Origin: Rhodoblastus acidophilus
GTDB taxonomy: Bacteria; Pseudomonadota; Alphaproteobacteria; Rhizobiales; Beijerinckiaceae
Direction: 5' to 3'
Length of the DNA: 64,000 nt
Assembly (NCBI RefSeq): GCF_025961575.1
Contig: NZ_JAOQNX010000010.1
Coordinates: 98,043 to 162,042, forward strand
In this document: in pieces, positions 53,615 to 62,529 of the stretch
Position numbering within the stretch: position 1 is the stretch's first letter
Layout: the number at the start of each line of letters is the position of its first letter
Notes under the pieces: generated by a model
What the model was told of the DNA's origin: nothing
Seen by the model: only the letters and a program-made list of their open reading frames with translations
Databases searched by the model: none
Program-made: the position numbers and the translations under genes

Positions 53615-56600
53615 ACGCCGGCGCCGGCGCGCCGCCCAACGCCCCGGCATAGGCCGCGATCGGCTCGGGCGCGCCGATCAAAAAACCTTGCGCTTCGCCG
53701 CAGCCGGCGGCGCGCAGGAAGTCGAGCTGCGCCGAGGTCTCCACGCCCTCGGCGATCAAGGGCACGCCGAGCCCGCGCCCGAGGCCGACGATGGCGCGCA
53801 CGATCGCCTGCGAATTGCCATTGTCCGGCAGGCCGGCGACGAAGGAGCGGTCGATCTTGATCTTGTCGAACGGGAAGGATTGCAGATAGGCGAGCGACGA
53901 ATAACCGGCGCCGAAATCGTCGATGGCGACGCGCACGCCCATGGCCTTCAGCTGGCGCAAGGTCGCCGTCACCCGGGCGAAATCGTCGACCAGCACGCCC
54001 TCGGTGATCTCCAGTTCGAGGCGCCGCGCCGACAGGCCGGTCTCCATCAGGATGGCGTGGACGGCGCCGGCGAGGCCATCCTTCTGGAACTGCACCGGCG
54101 AGAGATTGACGGCGACCGACAGCGGATTGGGCCAGGAGGCCGCCTCGCGACAGGCCTCGCGCAAAACCCATTCGCCGACGGCGACGATCAGCCCGCGCTC
54201 CTCGGCGATCGGGATGAACACGTCGGGCGAGATGAAGCCGCGCTGCGGATGAAGCCAGCGCAGCAGCGCCTCGAAGCCGAAGATTTCGCCCGCCGCATTC
54301 ACCTGCGGCTGGTAGTGGAGCGAGAGCTGGTCGCGCTCCAGCGCTTCGCCGAGGTCCTGGAACAAGGCGTTGCGCTCGCGCAGGCGGCTGTCGAGACCGC
54401 TGTCGAACAGGCAGACGTGACTGCCCCGCTCCGATTTGGCGCGATAGAGCGCGGCGTCGGCGTTGGCGAGCGCCGTCTCCCGGTCGCCGTGGTCGGGATA
54501 GAGGGCGACGCCGACGCTGAGGCCGATGCGGATCTGCCGCCCCTCGATCTCCATGGGGCGGGACGCCGCGTCGCACAGGCGCCGGGCGAGCTCGGTCGCG
54601 CGCGCCGCCGGCGCCTTGCCGGTCACCAGCATCATGAACTCGTCGCCGCCGACGCGGGCGAGGGGGGAGCCTCTTGACGCGCCGAGCAGCGCATTGGCCA
54701 CGCGGCGTAAAAGTTCGTCGCCGACCGCATGGCCGAAGACGTCGTTGACCTCCTTGAACCGGTCGAGATCCATGCACAGGATGGCGACGGAGGTTTGTTG
54801 CTCGTCGGCGCCGGCGATGGCGTCGGCGAGGCGCTGGTTGAAGGCGGCGCGGTTGGGCAGGCCGGTCAGCGTGTCGTGATGGGCGAGATAGCCGATCTTC
54901 TGCTCGGATTTCTTTCGGCCGGTGATGTCGAGGACCACGCCGGTGTAGCGCCGCACCGCGCCATCGGGATCGCGCAGCGGGCCGGCGCGCGACAGCAGCC
55001 AGCGCTCGGCGCCCGGCGGGGCGTTGGTGCGCCATTCCACCTCGAAATCGCGTCCGGCGGCCATCGCGTCGGCGATGAAGGTCAGGGTCGCCTCGCGATC
55101 CCCGGGGTGCACCGACGCCAGCCACGCGTCATAGGAGGCTGTGGCGGCGCGCGGATCGAGGCCGTACAGGCTCCACAATTCCTCCGACCAGACGCCGTCG
55201 CGGGTCGCGATGTTCCACGACCACACCCCGGCGTTGGCGGCGCGCAGGGCGAGGCGCAGCCGCTCCTCGCCGTCGCGCAACGCCTGGGCGGCGCGCGCGC
55301 GCTCCACCGCCGCCCAGGTGCGTTCGGCGGCCTCTTCGATCAATCGGATGTCGAGCGCGGTCCAATAGCGCGTTTCGCGGTTGAGGACGCACAGGACGGC
55401 GACGAGCCGTCCGTCCTTGATCAGCGGCGCGCTGATGAAGGCGCCGATCTCGGAGGCCGCATAGGCGGCGGCGGCGGCGCGCGGGTCGGCGGCGGTGTTG
55501 TGGATCACGCTGATCTCGCCGGCCTTGAGCTGGCCGATCAACTCGGCGCCGTAATGCGCCAGCCGCTGCGCGCCAAGGCTGAGCGGCATGGCGCCGTCCG
55601 TCCATTCGCGGCGGGTGATCGCGAGTTGCTGGGTCTCGTCGACCTCGGCGTAGACGACCTTGTTGCAGGCCAGCGCCCGCCCCAGGATTTCGCTCGCGGT
55701 CGTCATGATCTCCAGGGGATCGCCGAGCGGCTTCAGCGCGTCCGCCAGCTCCAGGACGAAGGCCTGACGGCGCGTTTCCTCGCGCTGAACCGCCTCCGCC
55801 CAGATTTCCTCGGAGACGTCGGTATAGACGCCGTTCCAGATGACCGCCCCGTCGGGCCGCGGGTCCGGACGCGCGCGCAGCCGCATCCAGCGCACGGCGC
55901 CGTCGGGGCGCCGCATGGGCACGTCAAGGCAGAGGTCGGCGCCGGCGCGCGCGCAAGAGTCTTTGGCGGCTTGCAGGGCCGGCGCGTGATCCGACAGGAC
56001 TTGCGACACCAGCTTGCGGCCGTCGGCGAGAATCTCCTCGGCCGAAACCCCGTTCAGCTGGGCGACCCCCGCGCTGATGTAGAGGAAGCGCGGGGCGCCG
56101 TCGCGATCGGCGGTCAGGCGATAGACCACGCTGTCCGGGAGGTTGTCGCCCAGCGCGCGCAGCGCCGCCTCGCTCTGGCGCGTGGCTTCCTGCTTGCTGA
56201 CGCTTTCGGTGAGGTCATCGACGAAGATGACGAGGCCGCCGATCTCGCCATCCGGACGCCGCCAGGGCTGCACTTCCGACCGAATCCATTGTTGCGTCCC
56301 GTCGGCCAGAATCACAGGCTCGCATGCGAGGCGAACCGTCTCGCCGGCGAGGCCGCGGAGATGAACGTCCTTCCAGTCCACGGGCGTTTCCGGAAGCGCC
56401 TCGTCATAGGCGCGTCCCAGAACGCCGTCGTCGACGCCGAGCCCCGCGCGCCAGCGGCGGCTGCAGGCGAGATAACGCATGTTCCGGTCGAACATGGCGA
56501 CGATCGCGGGCGCCTCCGCGACGAAATGACTCAGTTGCGCCTCGTTCTGGAGCGCGAGACGGGCGGCGTGCAGGCGCGCCTGCGTGGCGCGGGCGAAATC

Positions 56601-56954
56601 GGCGCCCGCGATGAAGGCCAGGCTGCAGAAGATGAAGCCAACGGTGCGATACCAGCCGAGCTCATCCGCCAGCGGCGCGCCCGGATGGGCGACGCCGAGC
56701 GACAGCGCGAAGGTCGCGACGCCGCCGGCGCGTCCAAAAAGGGCCGCGGAGAGAGCCACGCCCGGCAGGTAGGTCAGGAAGGGAAAGCTCAGGTCGCCGA
56801 CGCCGAACATCGCGATCCGGACCGCGAGGGCGATCAGGAACACGCCGGCGCCGCCCATCATGCGCGCCGAGCGGGGCCATCCCTGGAGCGCGCCGAGTTT
56901 CGCGAGGGGGAGAGCCTCCCGGGCGCGTGTCCAGGCCGTTGAAAACAAAACCAT
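53592..56954 (-). CDS. Membrane GGDEF-EAL protein with PAS and GAF domains
   Basis: A 1120-residue cyclic-di-GMP enzyme. Three or four membrane spans lie at about 25-115 (GVFLIALAVRIAMFG, YLPGVALSAALFG, VGFIFCSLAFIAGA), followed by two PAS domains (about 140-400), a GAF domain (about 420-570), another PAS (about 580-690), GGDEF with the intact RVGGDEF active site (about 775) and EAL with FEALLRWLHP, DDFGAGYSSLAYLQ and EGVET (about 880-1100). Both catalytic motifs look active, so it may make and break c-di-GMP depending on the sensed signal. Met at 56954 is chosen over an upstream TTG. The neighbouring exopolysaccharide locus is a plausible c-di-GMP target. Confidence 0.93.
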   Translation of the reverse strand: MVLFSTAWTRAREALPLAKLGALQGWPRSARMMGGAGVFLIALAVRIAMFGVGDLSFPFLTYLPGVALSAALFGRAGGVATFALSLGVAHPGAPLADELGWYRTVGFIFCSLAFIAGADFARATQARLHAARLALQNEAQLSHFVAEAPAIVAMFDRNMRYLACSRRWRAGLGVDDGVLGRAYDEALPETPVDWKDVHLRGLAGETVRLACEPVILADGTQQWIRSEVQPWRRPDGEIGGLVIFVDDLTESVSKQEATRQSEAALRALGDNLPDSVVYRLTADRDGAPRFLYISAGVAQLNGVSAEEILADGRKLVSQVLSDHAPALQAAKDSCARAGADLCLDVPMRRPDGAVRWMRLRARPDPRPDGAVIWNGVYTDVSEEIWAEAVQREETRRQAFVLELADALKPLGDPLEIMTTASEILGRALACNKVVYAEVDETQQLAITRREWTDGAMPLSLGAQRLAHYGAELIGQLKAGEISVIHNTAADPRAAAAAYAASEIGAFISAPLIKDGRLVAVLCVLNRETRYWTALDIRLIEEAAERTWAAVERARAAQALRDGEERLRLALRAANAGVWSWNIATRDGVWSEELWSLYGLDPRAATASYDAWLASVHPGDREATLTFIADAMAAGRDFEVEWRTNAPPGAERWLLSRAGPLRDPDGAVRRYTGVVLDITGRKKSEQKIGYLAHHDTLTGLPNRAAFNQRLADAIAGADEQQTSVAILCMDLDRFKEVNDVFGHAVGDELLRRVANALLGASRGSPLARVGGDEFMMLVTGKAPAARATELARRLCDAASRPMEIEGRQIRIGLSVGVALYPDHGDRETALANADAALYRAKSERGSHVCLFDSGLDSRLRERNALFQDLGEALERDQLSLHYQPQVNAAGEIFGFEALLRWLHPQRGFISPDVFIPIAEERGLIVAVGEWVLREACREAASWPNPLSVAVNLSPVQFQKDGLAGAVHAILMETGLSARRLELEITEGVLVDDFARVTATLRQLKAMGVRVAIDDFGAGYSSLAYLQSFPFDKIKIDRSFVAGLPDNGNSQAIVRAIVGLGRGLGVPLIAEGVETSAQLDFLRAAGCGEAQGFLIGAPEPIAAYAGALGGAPAPAFSRRQRI

Positions 56955-57084
56955 ATAACGCTCGCCGACGGAACCCGGCAGGCGGCGGGAAAGGTTGCGC
57001 CCCTGCAATCAAGGGTTGATGTTCGGCGCAATGCCTTAAAAAGCCTCTAACCCAAGGTGGTCCACGCGCCGCCGGGGCGTGGCG

Positions 57085-57573
57085 TCATGTCGCGTCGAGC
57101 GCCTTTTCAATGTCGCCGGCGAGGTCCTCCGGCTTTTCCGTCGGAGAATAGCGGCGCAGCACCTTGCCGTCGCGTCCGATCAGGAATTTGGTGAAATTCC
57201 ACTTGATCGCCTCGGTGCCGAGCAGGCCGGGGGCGCCGCGCTTCAGCTCCCGGAACAGCGGATGGGCGGTGTCGCCGTTGACATCGACCTTGGCGAACAT
57301 CGGGAAGGACACGCCGTAGTTCACCGTGCAGAATTTCTGGATTTCGGCGTTGTCGCCGGGCTCCTGGTGGCCGAACTGGTCGCAGGGGAAGCCGAGCACC
57401 GCGAATCCCCGGGGCGCGAAACGGCGGTACAGCGCCTCCAGTCCCGCATATTGCGGCGTGAAGCCGCATCGGCTGGCGACGTTGACCGCCAGCAGAACCT
57501 TGCCCGCATGGTCGCGCAACGTGCGGGTTTGGCCGTCGATGGCGCGCAAAGGGATGTCAAAAATCTCGGTCAT
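57085..57573 (-). CDS. Glutathione peroxidase family protein
   Basis: A 162-residue thiol peroxidase of the GPx fold. The catalytic Cys is in NVASRCGFTPQY (Cys38), and the conserved FPCDQFGHQEPG and KWNFTKFLIGRDG motifs provide the Gln, second Cys and Trp/Asn. The standard Cys rather than selenocysteine is used. It lowers peroxides using thioredoxin or glutathione. It stands alone, 31 bases from the next minus-strand gene to its right and 130 from the GGDEF-EAL gene. Confidence 0.94.
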   Translation of the reverse strand: MTEIFDIPLRAIDGQTRTLRDHAGKVLLAVNVASRCGFTPQYAGLEALYRRFAPRGFAVLGFPCDQFGHQEPGDNAEIQKFCTVNYGVSFPMFAKVDVNGDTAHPLFRELKRGAPGLLGTEAIKWNFTKFLIGRDGKVLRRYSPTEKPEDLAGDIEKALDAT

Positions 57574-57604
57574 GCCGCCACTATGACAGAACCGGCGCGG
57601 AAAA

Positions 57605-60220
57605 TCACGCCGCCCCTTCCGTCAATTGACCGTCCAGGGCGGGCGAGGCCAGGATCAGGCCGCGCGCCCCCGCGGCGGTGAAATCGTCCACCAGATAGTC
57701 GCGCCGGATCGAGTCGGGGCCGAGCGCCACCACAGCATCGGCGTCGCGGGCGAGGCTCAGCCCGAGCGCGTCCGCCCCGACCGCCAGCAGGACGAAGTCG
57801 TAGGTGGCGCGCAGCACCTCGATCACCATGCGCAGATCCTCGACGTCGGCGTCGAGCGCTCCGCCGCCGCGTCCGAGCAGATGCAGCCGGGTCTCCCCGT
57901 CGCGATAGATGGCTTCCGCATAAGAGGCTTCGCCCGCGAGCAATTGGGCGAGGCCGGGCTGCTCGGGGTCGCATCCCTGCGCCATGGCGGCGTCGAGGCG
58001 CCCGTCGGAGCCGAGCTGCGCCAAAATGGCGCGGCCCTCGCGCGACAGCGCCCGGGCCGTGAGCAGGGCGTAGAGCGGCCCGGCGCCGGAACTGGACTCG
58101 GCGAGCAGGGCGGTCACCCCATGGACGCCGTCGCCGGCCGCGACGATTCGCCCGATCAGTTCGCGCGCGATTTTGGGTTCGGCGGGTTCCTTGGCCTCCT
58201 TGGCGGCAGGCGGCGCGTCGTCGGTCTCGACCGCGACGGGCGCCAAGGCGGCCGCGCTTTTGGGCGCGGGTTCGATGTCGCTTCGGGGCGCAAAGGGGTC
58301 GCGGGTCCAGACATCCCTTTCCGCGATTTCTGTAGCCGCGACGTCCTTCGCCACGACATCCGTTTCCGCTCGAGCGGCTGCGCGCAAAATCGGCGCCGGC
58401 GCGACGTCCTTGGTCTTGGCCTCGGCGTCGTCGAGCTTGACGGCGGGCGCGCCGAACTCCGCCACAACGCTCTTGAACTTGGCCAATCCGCCGAGCCAGG
58501 CCGCGCGCAGCGGGTTGGCCGGCTTGTCGGCGCCGGACGGGCTTTCGGCCTTTTCCCGGAGTTGCGCGTCCAAAACCGGAGCAGGCGGGATCGGATCGAC
58601 CCGGATCGTCTCCGCCTGAGTCTTTGCTTGGACCGGCGCATCCGCGATCGGCGCGGCGTTGTCTGAATCGTCCTTGCCCCGGGCGCGGGCCGCGGTCAGG
58701 CGGGAGGCGGCGCCGGCCAGGGCCTCGCCCCAGCGCCCGCCGAGCGGGCGACGGGCGCGCCCGGCTCCGCCGACCTCCGGCTCCGGGAGAGGCGAGGGGG
58801 CGGGAGAAGGCGCGGGCGAAGGCGCGGGCGTCGGCGCGCCGCCCAGCACATCCCGGGCGATCACATAAAAACTGGAGAAGAACAGCCCGGCCAGCGCGCC
58901 GAACAGGGTGATCGGCGTCTTTTTCGGGAAGGCGGGGGTGCTGGGCGCCAGCGCGCGCGACACCACCCGGGCGTCGGCGGGGGTGTTTTCGGATTTTTCC
59001 CGCGCCACGGCGGCCTGATACTTGGCCGATTCCGACTCGAGCTGGTCTTTCAGCGTTTTCGCCTCGCGCTGCAACTCGCGCAGCCGGGTCTCGACGCCAT
59101 TGGCGACGCCCACCGACCGCTTCTGCTCGTCGAGCTGTTTCGAGAGTTCGGCGACCCGCGTCTCCTGGACGCCGGCCTCATGTTCGAGCCCGCGCGCGGC
59201 CTTTTCCACGGCGACCCGCAACTGCATGTCGAGATCATAGAGTTGCGCCTGCAATTCCTTGATCTTGGGATGGCCGGACAGCAGGATGCGCGATTGCGCG
59301 GCGAGCTGCGCCTCGAGCGCCGAGCGCCGGGCGGAGATCGAGCGCACGAGATCGTTGTTGGAGATCTCGCTGGCGTCGGCGAGGCTTTTGCGCGCCAGCA
59401 GCACGCGCAGCGCCTTGGCCTTGGCCAGAGCCTCGGACTGGGCCGCGCGGGCGTCGGCGAGCTTTGTCGCGAGATCGGCGAGCTGCTGGGTGGGCAGGCT
59501 GCGGTTTTCCGTGGACTCGAAAATATCGTTGGCCAGGCGGAAATCCGCGACCTTGGCCTCGGCGTCGATCAGGCGCCGTTGCAGCTCGGCGATCAGCGGC
59601 TTCAGGCTCTGCGCCGCCTCGCGCGCGTTCTCGCGCTTGGCCTGCTGCTTCAGGTCGATATAGAGATCGGCGATGGTGTTGGCGGCCTTGGCCGCGAGGT
59701 CGGGGTCGCGCGACGAGAATTCGATCTGCAGGATGCGCGATTTCGTCGGCGACAACACCTGGAGATGGTCGAAATAATTGGTGAGCACGCGGTCTTCGGA
59801 CGCCTTGGCGCCGCCCGTCAGGAAGGACAGCACGGCGAGCGGGCCGCCGGCGGCGGGATCGAACTCGGGCAGTTTCTGCAATTGCAGCGCCGACACCGCC
59901 TTGCGCGCGAGGTCGCGGGAGTTGACCAGCTGGATCTGGCTGTTGATCGCCTCGGCGTCGAGCAGCTGGGCGGCCGCTTCGCCGCCGCGCGCGGTCGGAT
60001 CGGGCCGGGTGTAATAGCTCTCTTGATCCTCGACGATCACGCGGGATTCCGCGATATAGCGCGGGGGAACGACGAGGCAGAAGATCAGCGCCGCCCCGGC
60101 GCAGCCGGCGGTGGCGCCCAGGATCAATCCTTTGCGTCGCGCCAGCGCCGAAAGAGCGCCGGAGACGTCGACCTCATCGCGGCCCTTGCCCGCATCGAAA
60201 TCAGGATCACTCGCACGCAT
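57605..60220 (-). CDS. GumC/Wzz-type exopolysaccharide chain-length protein with degenerate kinase-like C-terminus
   Basis: An 871-residue protein. A membrane span near residue 35-55 (LILGATAGCAGAALIFCLVV), a long periplasmic coiled coil (about 60-420) and a second span (ITLFGALAGLFFSSFYVI, about 430-447) form the polysaccharide co-polymerase fold. A 200-residue linker with APSPAPSP repeats follows. The C-terminal ~180 residues resemble the BY-kinase fold (VEDLRMVIEVLRATYDFVLLAVGADALGLSLARDADAVV), but the Walker A loop and Tyr cluster are missing, so it should be inactive. The start at 60220 has a GGAG box six bases away. It diverges from the Wza-like gene. Confidence 0.85.
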   Translation of the reverse strand: MRASDPDFDAGKGRDEVDVSGALSALARRKGLILGATAGCAGAALIFCLVVPPRYIAESRVIVEDQESYYTRPDPTARGGEAAAQLLDAEAINSQIQLVNSRDLARKAVSALQLQKLPEFDPAAGGPLAVLSFLTGGAKASEDRVLTNYFDHLQVLSPTKSRILQIEFSSRDPDLAAKAANTIADLYIDLKQQAKRENAREAAQSLKPLIAELQRRLIDAEAKVADFRLANDIFESTENRSLPTQQLADLATKLADARAAQSEALAKAKALRVLLARKSLADASEISNNDLVRSISARRSALEAQLAAQSRILLSGHPKIKELQAQLYDLDMQLRVAVEKAARGLEHEAGVQETRVAELSKQLDEQKRSVGVANGVETRLRELQREAKTLKDQLESESAKYQAAVAREKSENTPADARVVSRALAPSTPAFPKKTPITLFGALAGLFFSSFYVIARDVLGGAPTPAPSPAPSPAPSPLPEPEVGGAGRARRPLGGRWGEALAGAASRLTAARARGKDDSDNAAPIADAPVQAKTQAETIRVDPIPPAPVLDAQLREKAESPSGADKPANPLRAAWLGGLAKFKSVVAEFGAPAVKLDDAEAKTKDVAPAPILRAAARAETDVVAKDVAATEIAERDVWTRDPFAPRSDIEPAPKSAAALAPVAVETDDAPPAAKEAKEPAEPKIARELIGRIVAAGDGVHGVTALLAESSSGAGPLYALLTARALSREGRAILAQLGSDGRLDAAMAQGCDPEQPGLAQLLAGEASYAEAIYRDGETRLHLLGRGGGALDADVEDLRMVIEVLRATYDFVLLAVGADALGLSLARDADAVVALGPDSIRRDYLVDDFTAAGARGLILASPALDGQLTEGAA

Positions 60221-60303
60221 CGCCCACTCCATTTTGGCGCGACGATGAAGGATTATGGTTGAGGCCGAGTTAAAATCGGGCCGGCGCCGCCGGAAAGCCT
60301 TCA

Positions 60304-60311
60304 TTAACCAT
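60304..60311. promoter_or_regulatory. CtrA half-site in the exopolysaccharide promoter region
   Basis: TTAACCAT is the known half-site recognised by the cell-cycle regulator CtrA. It lies between the divergent chain-length and Wza-like genes, 42 bases before the latter. Confidence 0.45.
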
Positions 60312-60352
60312 AAAGCCCTAGCTTGCCTGCAGTAGATTTGTTTGAGGCGGGA

Positions 60353-60913
60353 ATGATGCGCGGGATTTCAACCTTGTTGTGCCTTGCCGTGGCCGGGATG
60401 CTCCAGGGCTGCAACGGCGCGCGCGCGCCGTTGGAATATCAGGCGGTGGCCAGCGAACCCTATACGCTGGCGGCCGGCGATCGCGTCCGGGTCATCGTCT
60501 TCGGCCAGGACACGCTGTCGAACTCCTTCGCCGTCGATTCCTCCGGTCAGATCGCCATGCCGCTGATCGGCCTGGTGCCGGCGCGCGGCCGCACCACCGC
60601 CGACCTCGCCCGCGAGATCGAAGCGCGGCTGCGCGCGGGCTATGTCCGCGAGCCCCGCGTCTCCGTCGACATCGAGGCCTATCGCCCGTTCTTCGTGCTC
60701 GGCGAGGTCACGACCTCGGGCCAATATCCCTATGTGAACGGCATGACCGTCGAGACGGCGGTGGCGATCGCCGGCGGTTACACGCCGCGCGCCGCCCGCG
60801 ATTACGCGGAGCTCACCCGCACCCAGGGCGACCGCACTTTTACCGTCAACGCGCCGATGAATCAGCCGGTTCGGCCGGGCGACACCATTCTGGTGCGCGA
60901 GCGCTTCTTCTGA
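60353..60913 (+). CDS. Polysaccharide export outer-membrane lipoprotein (Wza/GumB type)
   Basis: A 186-residue protein with a lipoprotein signal (LLCLAVAGMLQGC, lipobox LQGC, Cys19). Residues about 35-115 form the poly-export domain (YTLAAGDRVRVIVFGQDTLSNSFAVDSSGQIAMPLIGLVPARGRTTADLAREI) and about 118-185 the SLBB domain (FFVLGEVTTSGQYPYVNGMTVETAVAIAGGYTPRA). It forms the exit channel for the sugar chain. It is shorter than Wza, like GumB. A GAGGCGGGA box precedes the ATG at 60353 or its twin at 60356. Confidence 0.92.
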   Translation: MMRGISTLLCLAVAGMLQGCNGARAPLEYQAVASEPYTLAAGDRVRVIVFGQDTLSNSFAVDSSGQIAMPLIGLVPARGRTTADLAREIEARLRAGYVREPRVSVDIEAYRPFFVLGEVTTSGQYPYVNGMTVETAVAIAGGYTPRAARDYAELTRTQGDRTFTVNAPMNQPVRPGDTILVRERFF

Positions 60914-60932
60914 CGCCGCCCCTGCCTTAAGG

Positions 60933-60949
60933 TTAATGAAAGCTTAACC
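60933..60949. promoter_or_regulatory. CtrA-type site TTAA-N7-TTAACC
   Basis: TTAATGAAAGCTTAACC matches the full CtrA consensus TTAA-N7-TTAAC exactly. It lies 75 bases upstream of the glycosyl-phosphotransferase ATG, in a 110-base intergenic gap. Confidence 0.55.
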
Positions 60950-61023
60950 GCGAGGCCGGGTAAAAATAGGTTAAGCTCGTGGCGTGGCGAGGAAAATCCT
61001 CTCCCGGAAACGAGCGTTTCACG

Positions 61024-62475
61024 ATGAAGCATGTCACGCCCGCAGAGATACGGGTTCCGGCGGCGCGCCGGCCGCGTCTGTCCGCCGCCGTGCTCGGCGC
61101 GGGCCTGGGCGCGGTCGAGGCGGGGGGCCTGACGGCGCTGGCGTTGGCCCTGGCGCCGAATGCGGGCTTGGCGCGGGATGCGGGCTTGGCGCCGGCGCAA
61201 ATTTGCGGCGTCGCCGCGCTCGTCCTCATCTTCCTCGCCAGCCTGCGGGCCTCCGGGGCCTATCGGCTGGAGGCGCTGCGCGCCCCGCCCGCGGCCTTGC
61301 TCGGCGTCGCCGCGCTCTGGTGCGCCGTCGTGCTCGCCGCAATGGCTCTGGCCATGTCTTTGCAGGCGGAAAACCATCTCCCCTTTCTCTGGCGCTGGCT
61401 GGGCTTCGGCCTGATCCTGCTGACGGCGACGCGCGCGCTGGCCGGCGCCTGGACGCGGCGCATGGCGGAGCGCGGGCTTTTTGACCGCTATGCGGCGATC
61501 GTCGGCGGCGGTCCCATGGCGGAGCTGCTGCTCGAAACCCTGTCGCGGCAACCGGAGCCCAATCTGCGCATTCTCGGCGTGTTCGACGATCGCGGCGACG
61601 AGCGCTCGCCCGACGTGATCGCCGGCTATCCCAAGCTCGGAACGGTCGACGAACTCGTCGCATTCGCGCGCCATGTCCGGCTCGACCAGCTGATCGTCGC
61701 GCTGCCGGTCAGCGCCGAAGGCCGCATTCTGGGCATGCTGCGCAAATTGTGGGTGCTGCCCGTCGACATCCGGCTCGCCGCCCACGCCAACCGCCTGCGC
61801 TTCCGGCCGCGCGCCTACACGTTCATCGGCGCCGTGCCGACCCTGGCTCTGCTCGACAAGCCGCTGAGCGACGGCGCCCTGTTCGCCAAGGCCGTGTTCG
61901 ACAAGCTGGTCGGCGGCCTGCTGCTGCTCGCCAGCGCGCCGCTGATGGCGTTGATCGCGCTCGCCGTGCGGCTGACTTCGCCCGGTCCGGCGATTTTCAA
62001 GCAGGAGCGTCTCGGCTTCAACAACGAGCGCATCGTCGTCTACAAGTTCCGCACGCTCTATCACGACCAGTGCGACCCCCGCGCCCGCCAGCGGGTGCGG
62101 CGCGACGACCCGAGGGTCACGCCGCTCGGCCGGGTCCTGCGCCGGTCGTCGCTCGACGAATTGCCGCAGTTCTTCAACGTCATCAAGGGCGACCTGTCGC
62201 TGGTGGGACCGCGCCCGCACGCGCCCGACGCGCGCGCCGCCGACCGGGACTATCACGCCGCCGTGGACGGCTATTTCGCCCGGCACCGGGTCAAGCCCGG
62301 CGTCACCGGCTGGGCGCAGGTCAACGGCTGGCGCGGCGAGACCGACACGCTCGAAAAGCTGCGCAAGCGCGTCGACCACGATCTCGACTATATCGAGAAC
62401 TGGTCGATGCTGCTCGATCTCTATATTGTGGCGCGGACGCCCTTCGCGCTTCTGTTCGGCCCCAACGCCTATTGA
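61024..62475 (+). CDS. Polyprenyl-phosphate glycosyl-phosphotransferase (WcaJ/PssY-like)
   Basis: A 483-residue priming enzyme that moves a hexose-1-phosphate from a nucleotide sugar to undecaprenyl phosphate and so starts each repeat unit. Four N-terminal spans (about 25-140), a Rossmann-like CoA-binding-type middle (YAAIVGGGPMAELLLETLSRQ, LDQLIVALPVSAE, about 155-255) and the C-terminal PGPT domain (KLVGGLLLLASAPLMALIALAVRLTSPGPAIFKQERLGF, YKFRTLY, RVLRRSSLDELPQFFNVIKGDLSLVGPRPHAP, about 290-480) are in the expected order. ATG at 61024 is favoured over an upstream GTG. Confidence 0.93.
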   Translation: MKHVTPAEIRVPAARRPRLSAAVLGAGLGAVEAGGLTALALALAPNAGLARDAGLAPAQICGVAALVLIFLASLRASGAYRLEALRAPPAALLGVAALWCAVVLAAMALAMSLQAENHLPFLWRWLGFGLILLTATRALAGAWTRRMAERGLFDRYAAIVGGGPMAELLLETLSRQPEPNLRILGVFDDRGDERSPDVIAGYPKLGTVDELVAFARHVRLDQLIVALPVSAEGRILGMLRKLWVLPVDIRLAAHANRLRFRPRAYTFIGAVPTLALLDKPLSDGALFAKAVFDKLVGGLLLLASAPLMALIALAVRLTSPGPAIFKQERLGFNNERIVVYKFRTLYHDQCDPRARQRVRRDDPRVTPLGRVLRRSSLDELPQFFNVIKGDLSLVGPRPHAPDARAADRDYHAAVDGYFARHRVKPGVTGWAQVNGWRGETDTLEKLRKRVDHDLDYIENWSMLLDLYIVARTPFALLFGPNAY

Positions 62476-62529
62476 GGCGCTCCGGGCGGGCCACATTTGT
62501 TAACCCCTCGCGGCTAACCTGCCCGGCGT

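Noticed and set aside
62500..62518. GTTAACCCC...CTAACC as another CtrA site before the glycosyltransferase
   Set aside because: The second half lacks TTAA at the seven-base spacing, so the match is too weak to annotate.
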